A stretch of 10,648 nucleotides of DNA. Origin: Pelagophyceae sp. CCMP2097. Lineage: Eukaryota > Sar > Pelagophyceae. The notes below the pieces were generated by a model. The model made no database searches. It saw nothing but the letters and a program-made list of their open reading frames with translations, and had not been told where the DNA came from. The stretch covers positions 1 through 10,648 of the forward strand of contig MU657296.1 of NCBI GenBank assembly GCA_026770575.1, given 5' to 3'. Position 1 is the stretch's first letter, and each line of letters opens with the position of its first letter. This document shows, one piece after another, positions 6,615 through 10,648 of this stretch. A program made the translations under genes and the position numbers.

Positions 6615-8181
6615 ATGAAGGCTGCGAGCGTGTTGGTGAGCACGGAGGGCGCGCTCGTCGTCGTTGACCTGAAGCAGGGCCTGGCCAAGTCTTCCAGCGT
6701 CGCGCCCGGCCTCGTCGCCTGCACGGTGCGTCTTCTCGCCGAATGAGGACGGGTCCCATGCGGACCCGAGACGGGCCGAGACGTGATCCCATGCGGACCC
6801 GAGACGGACCGAGACAGACGGGTCCGATGCGGACCCAAGACGAGCCTATCTAAGGACCGTGCACCTTAATGGCCCACTCAGACACGATAGGTCTGCAAAG
6901 ACGTGACGTTTGCGTCCGTCAGCGGCGGCAAGGAGTTGCACGCGTGGCGCGTGGGCGCGCGGCAGGCCGAGGTCAAGTGCCGCGTGGCCGAGGCGGCCAC
7001 GGCGCTGGCCCTCTCCAACGACTGCTGCTGGCTCGTCTGCGGCAGCGCGGCGGGCATGCTCCGCGTCTGGGAGGTCTGGAGCGGCCGGCTGGTGCGCGAG
7101 TGGGAGGCGCACTACAAGGAGGTGAGCGTTTTAAAGTTTACCACCGACGACGCCTACGTCATCTCCGCGAGCGCCGATGGAGTCGTCTACCCGTGGTCCT
7201 TCACGTCCGTCCTCGACGAGTCGGCGGCGCCGCACGCTCTACGCGCGGCATGGACGTGGAGCGAGCATCTACTGGCGGTGACGGATCTAGCGGTCGAGGG
7301 CGCGGGCTCACTGGCGCGCGTGGCTTCGGTGTCGCGCGACTCGACTTTAAAGGTCTGGGAGCTGGCGGGCAAGCACTGCGCCTGCAGCGTCGGGCTGCCC
7401 GAGGCTTTAAGTTGTGTTGCGTTTGATGCCATGGAGTCGTGCGTGGCAGTCGGCGGCGACTCGGGCACCATCTACGAAGTATCCCTCGACGCCCACGGCG
7501 CCGCGGCCACGGCGGAGACGGCGATGATCGTCTCCGCGTCGTCGCAGCAGGCGGCGGTGCTCGGCGTGCAGCCGCGCACGTTTGCGGGCCATACTGCGAG
7601 GGTCACGGCGGTGGCGCGCGTGGGCGACCACTGGGTCTCCGCGTCTTTGGACGGCTCGCTGCGCATCTGGGACGCCGCGACGCGCTTGTGCGAGCGGAAG
7701 ATTGACCTTTCAAGAGCGCTCAGCGGCGATTTGAAAGACTCCAAGATCAGGGGAATGACCGTCCTCGCTGCAACCCCAATCGACAAGACGCCCCTCGCCG
7801 CCCTCGGCCGGTACAAGGACTCGGCCTGCGAGGAGGACGCCGCGCCCATGCGGATCCTGTGAGTGATCTGTTCTTGAAGAGAGGCGCGCCTCGACTCACG
7901 ATGCACTTAGCCGCCGAGCGCAACTGCCCGAGACGGCGTCCAAGCGCGCCAAGCACGACTGCCCCGCGGCGCACGCGGCCGAAAACGCGCAGGGACCCGA
8001 CGTGCGTGCCCGCGTTTGGTACCCCGCGCTCGCCTGCCGAGGCTCGAACCTTTAGGCGGCGGCGGGCGGCGTCGAGTCCGTTGCGGGCCTGCAGGAGCTC
8101 CTCGAGTCGACGCGGACGGAGCTGGCGCGATGGCAGAAGGTGGCGCAGACGCTGTGGCAGAACCGCGAAGCTTCTTCTTAA
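6615..8181 (+). CDS. WDR18/IPI3-like WD40 protein of the Rix1 complex, four exons
   Basis: Exons are 6615-6725, 6891-7858, 7911-8001 and 8056-8181, joining to 1296 nt (431 residues; human WDR18 is 432). Introns are 165, 52 and 54 nt, with donors GTGCGT, GTGAGT and GTGCGT. A seven-bladed propeller covers most of the chain. Diagnostic points are GMLRVWEVWSGRLVREW then AHYKEVSVLKF, ISASADGVVYPW, the HLLAVTDL segment, VSRDSTLKVWEL, and HTARVTAVARV then VSASLDGSLRIWD. Reading on without splicing gives TGA at 7860-7862. Splicing at CT|GTGAGT instead adds a basic linker and the coiled coil LQELLESTRTELARWQKVAQ then TLWQNREASS. This tail is expected in the family, where it mediates self-association and complex assembly. 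The Rix1 complex (Rix1-Ipi1-Ipi3; PELP1-TEX10-WDR18) acts in ITS2 processing and pre-60S maturation in the nucleus. Confidence 0.9.
6754..6846. repeat. 33-bp minisatellite inside intron 1 of the WDR18-like gene
   Basis: Three imperfect copies start at 6754, 6787 and 6823. The first two share TCCCATGCGGACCCGAGACG, and the third is a shorter variant, TCCGATGCGGACCCAAGACG. Period is 33 then 36 bp. The array fills over half of the 165-nt intron (6726-6890), which is about three times longer than the gene's other two. Confidence 0.85.
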
Positions 8182-8539
8182 ATCATCAATCAAACGATGA
8201 TCAATCTTCCGTCAAACGATGATCGAAGCGTCCTTCTGAGCCGTGGCCCGCCCGCGATGCATCGCCACGTCGGGCTCCGCGTCCAGCGCGCACGAGTTTG
8301 GGCCGCCCACGGCACGTCGAGCCCGTCGACACGATACCGAGGAACATCGTTGAGGACTGATCGTTGAGGACGCCCAGAGCATCAGCAGATCGGCGGGCCT
8401 CTGCGTCGTCGATGAGACACACGCCCCTCGTCGGTCGGAGCGGCGCGGCGTGCAGCCAAAGGCCGGGCGGCGTGCACCGACGAAAGCGGCGAGAGTTCGG
8501 TTTAGGGACCCTAGTCTACAGGATTTCTTTGCGACCTTT

Positions 8540-8620
8540 GGCTTGGCGGGAGAAGTCGCGTGGCGTGGCCGGTGGGGAGAAATTTCAACGCGATGCGCGC
8601 GTCGTGGCCGGTGGGGAGAA
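8540..8620. repeat. GGCCGGTGGGGAG repeat, locus 2
   Basis: GGCCGGTGGGGAGAA or a close form occurs at 8567-8581 and 8606-8620, a 39-bp period. A decayed copy, GGCTTGGCGGGAGAA, lies at 8540-8554. Between them are less conserved spacers rich in CGCG. The core is identical to the tandem at 3439-3463. Confidence 0.85.
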
Positions 8621-8641
8621 GCTTACGCGACGCGTGTCGTG

Positions 8642-8680
8642 GACGAGCAGGGCGCGGACGAGCAGGGCGCGGACGAGCAG
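8642..8680. repeat. 15-bp tandem repeat GACGAGCAGGGCGCG
   Basis: Two full copies at 8642-8656 and 8657-8671 are followed by nine bases of a third (8672-8680). In one plus frame it would read DEQGA repeated, but no gene model supports translation. It directly follows the GGCCGGTGGGGAG repeats. Confidence 0.9.
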
Positions 8681-8988
8681 AGTCAAACAAGGAGCCACAG
8701 AGACCGAACGGTTTCCAAGGGCAAAGGACGACGCGCTTCGAGTAAGCGTACCTAGGAGTAGCGTGGAGATGACGATGGGGAAAGTATATTCACATGTACG
8801 GCGCGTGTACAGGACGAGCAGCCAAATTCGCATGCCAAGCGGAGTAGAAACGTGAACGAGCAGTGGTGCGGGCAGGCAGGCTTAAAATTTTTACATCAGA
8901 TTCTCCAAGTTTCCAACGAATTCCCAAACGCATTCCCTAAAAGCTTGATCTTTAGACCAGTGCGTCGGTCGACGGTGGCGTGCGCGCG

Positions 8989-10361
8989 ATGGAGGCCGGC
9001 GCGATCCTCGTGCGCGGCGGCGGCAGCACGGGGCTGCAGCAGCTCGCGCGGCAAAATTCAATCCTCGTCACGGTGAAGCAGGAGCTGGCCAACGCGACGG
9101 AAGACGCCCAGGATAAGCAAGAGCTCGTGGACAACCTCTTCCTCAGCGAGAACGCGAAGATGACCACCATCGACGAGTGCCGCGCCGCGCTGCGCGTGCA
9201 CGACCAAGCCGCCGAGGCGCAGCGCGCGCGCTTCGTGGAGCTCGAGGCGTAGCTGCTCCGCGAGCGGCGACACGACGGCGCGGACGGCCCGAAGCACAAG
9301 CGGCGCAAGCCAGACGACGTGGAGAACGGCGGCGACACGACGGCCGAAGCACAGCGCGCGCGTGCCGAGGTGCAGCGCGCGCGCGTCGCGGAGCTCGAGG
9401 CCGCGGTCGCGGACCGAGAAGCGACGGCCGAGGCTCAGAGCGCGCGCATCGCGGAGCTCGAGGCCGTGGTCGCGGACCGCGACGCGAAAGGCGAGGCGTG
9501 GCGTGCGCGTGTCGCACGACTCGAGGCTGTGGCCAGGGAACGCGACGCGACGGTCGAGGCACAGAACGCGCGCGTCGAGGCGTGGCGCGCGCGCTTCGCG
9601 CAGTTCGTGGCCGCGATCAAGGATCGCGTGGCGACGGGCGAGGCGCAGATCGCACGTGTCGCGCAGCTCGAGGCCGCGATCAAGGACCGCGACGCGACGG
9701 CCGAGACGCAGTGCACGTGCATTGAGGCGCAGAGCGCGCGCTTCGTGCAGGTCGCGGCCACGATCAAGGATCGCGACGTGGCGTCGCTGCACAAACTCGT
9801 ATTTGATGTGGCCGCAATCGTAACCTTGGGCGTCGAAGCGATACCCTCGGACCAAGTCGAGGTCGTCACGGACGAGCAGTGGCGCGCGCTCGTCCTGGAG
9901 TACGGCGGCCACGGCGAGGCCGCCGCAATCGCGAGCCGCGACGCGAGGGGAGCGTGGGCGCTCGACCCACCGACGTGCGACGGCTGCGTCTCGGCGGCGG
10001 TGCGCATCGCGGACTTTTCGTGGCGCAAGTTTCCTAGCGCGTCCATTTTCGTCTGGGACCTCGGCGACTCTTCGGGCTCGGTCGACGCGTCGCCCGAAAA
10101 CGACGCCGAAGAAACGTGAACGATAGCCACGGTGCGCGGCTCACGGACTTTGCCGCGACGCAGGTGGATGCGGGCGTGCACGCGGGCGACACGCTCTACT
10201 TCCAGTCCTTCGCCGACGTCGCGGCACACGATCACGCGGTGCCGATGTCGGGCCTGTTTGCGTACTAGGAGGAAGGCACCGCTGGCGGCGAGGAGAGTGG
10301 TTTCAAAAACACGGCGCTACAAGCAGTGGCGGGATTTTTGCCGGCCTACAAAAGGGTGTAA
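8989..10361 (+). pseudogene. Coiled-coil gene with faint DUSP/ubiquitin-like C-terminus, broken
   Basis: From ATG 8989 the frame gives 87 residues (MEAGAILVRGGGSTGLQQLA…) and hits TAG at 9250-9252. The same frame then continues, clearly coding, to TGA at 10117-10119. CAG to TAG in a Gln-rich helix explains the stop. Residues after it form a coiled coil of 21- and 28-residue units (such as EAQSARIAELEAVVADRD) to about 9790. A segment with VVTDEQWRALVLEYGG and PPTCDGC then recalls the end of DUSP domains in USP-type deubiquitinases. One missing base near 10115 shifts the reading to another frame, whose product (NDSHGARLTDFAATQVDAGV then HAGDTLYFQ) resembles a ubiquitin-like fold's last strands. 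A second TAG (10266-10268) interrupts it before TAA at 10359-10361. No catalytic Cys or His box is present. The USP link is tentative; the coiled coil is firm. Confidence 0.6.
9340..9780 (+). repeat. 63-bp coding repeat: 21-residue coiled-coil units
   Basis: At least four units share the pattern ATxEAQxARVAxLEAxxxDRD. Two are extended to 28 residues by an extra EAQ/EAW-xARF heptad. 21 residues is three heptads, so the repeats keep coiled-coil phase. The DNA copies have diverged but still share GAGGC(G/A)CAG and GCGCGCG cores. Confidence 0.8.
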
Positions 10362-10648
10362 ATTACAGACATTGGTGCTTCTGCAGCCTCGACGCGGGCA
10401 GCACTGTTGGAGTTTGATACGGCGTTGGAAAGAGGAAGGCTGCCGCTACAACATGGGTCAAACAGTTTTGTCTAATTCGACCGCGCCGTCGCGCAGCTGC
10501 GGTCGAAAGTAGAGAATTTGATAGTCTTCTGATAGTCTTCACCCCCATTATTGAGGACCCGAAGGGTCCTTGCCGTTTATTCAACGTCAGTTTACGGCAA
10601 GGGCCCTTCGGGTCCTTTGATTGAAGGATTACCAGGGGCAATTATGTC
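10362..10648. other. Right-end region with short repeats
   Basis: No gene can be supported. The same frame as the broken gene upstream reads on as …ALLEFDTALERGRLPLQHGS, a TAA, then FDRAVAQLRSKVENLIVF and a TGA. It looks protein-like, but I do not recognise it. Also present are a 9-bp inverted repeat TTCGACCGC / GCGGTCGAA (10477-10485, 10499-10507), GATAGTCTTC twice (10520-10529, 10531-10540), and a large stem-loop. Confidence 0.35.
10554..10616. repeat. 23-bp inverted repeat with 17-nt loop
   Basis: The left arm is 10554-10576 (AGGACCCGAAGGGTCCTTGC then CGT) and the right arm is 10594-10616. They are reverse complements with one mismatch (T against C). Each arm holds a smaller palindrome, GGACCC-GAA-GGGTCC on the left. 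It could be a transposon end or MITE remnant, or a structured RNA. Confidence 0.85.

Larger units (their letters stand above)
8182..8988. other. Repeat-bearing gene-free stretch
   Basis: I find no gene. The longest plus frame (to 8855) is Arg-rich and reads through simple repeats, so it is probably not coding. The stretch holds a 22-bp-period duplication of TCAAACGATGATC (8190-8202 and 8212-8224), the GGCCGGTGGGGAG repeat, and a 15-bp tandem. Near the right end GATCTTTAG at 8947-8955 looks like a splice acceptor: the frame after it is open into the coiled-coil gene, so a lost or distant 5' exon is possible. Confidence 0.4.

Noticed and set aside
7859..7862. TGA at 7860-7862 as the true end of the WDR18-like gene
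   Set aside because: It lies inside a perfect GTGAGT donor. Splicing on adds the family's C-terminal coiled coil and brings the length to 431 residues.
8505..8511. Telomere-like TTTAGGG
   Set aside because: Single copy only; no array.
8364..8855. 163-codon plus-strand open frame
   Set aside because: It reads through simple repeats, is Arg/Ser-rich without domains, and other frames are open too. High GC explains it.
9058..9912. 284-codon minus-strand open frame over the coiled-coil gene
   Set aside because: It is a mirror of the repetitive plus-strand coding region: its LRDARALRL-type repeats are antisense of the heptads.

Overview
The window is nuclear DNA of a GC-rich eukaryote with very short spliceosomal introns. 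I infer a stramenopile alga, possibly a pelagophyte. The grounds are a KCTD-type T1 domain fused to kelch repeats, a small protein with a plastid-type leader, dense genes on both strands, introns mostly of 46-79 nt, and a recurring GTGCGT or GTACGT donor. The phylum is inference; the gene families are read from the sequence.

From left to right: (1) A T1/kelch gene (276-1337, +) has one 46-nt intron and a one-base frameshift between two kelch blades. (2) Converging on it is a METTL18/HPM1-like protein-histidine methyltransferase (2964-1443, -). I could rebuild it as six exons that join to exactly 315 codons, with one GC-AG intron and a minisatellite in its largest intron. (3) A 107-aa acidic orphan lies at 3831-3508 (-). 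(4) A 101-aa probable plastid membrane protein (4785-4480, -) is divergent from (5) a DNAJC25-like ER J-protein (4918-6218, +, five exons, 338 aa). They share a 132-bp intergenic promoter region. (6) A WDR18/IPI3 WD40 protein follows (6615-8181, +, four exons, 431 aa), also with a minisatellite in its first intron. (7) A coiled-coil gene with a faint DUSP/ubiquitin-like C-terminus (8989-10361, +) is broken by two in-frame TAG codons and a frameshift. (8) The right end has a strong 23-bp stem-loop.

Two genes concern the large ribosomal subunit: METTL18/HPM1 methylates a histidine in ribosomal protein uL3, and WDR18/IPI3 is in the Rix1 complex that matures pre-60S particles. They are not adjacent and do not form an operon.

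I found no rRNA, tRNA, CRISPR array, prokaryotic operon or intact transposon. I do not see a clear new multi-gene system. The most unusual signals are two introns in unrelated genes carrying similar GACGG/GGACC-type minisatellites on the sense strand, a dispersed GGCCGGTGGGGAG repeat in two gene-free stretches, the two TAG interruptions in gene 7, and the structured divergent promoter.
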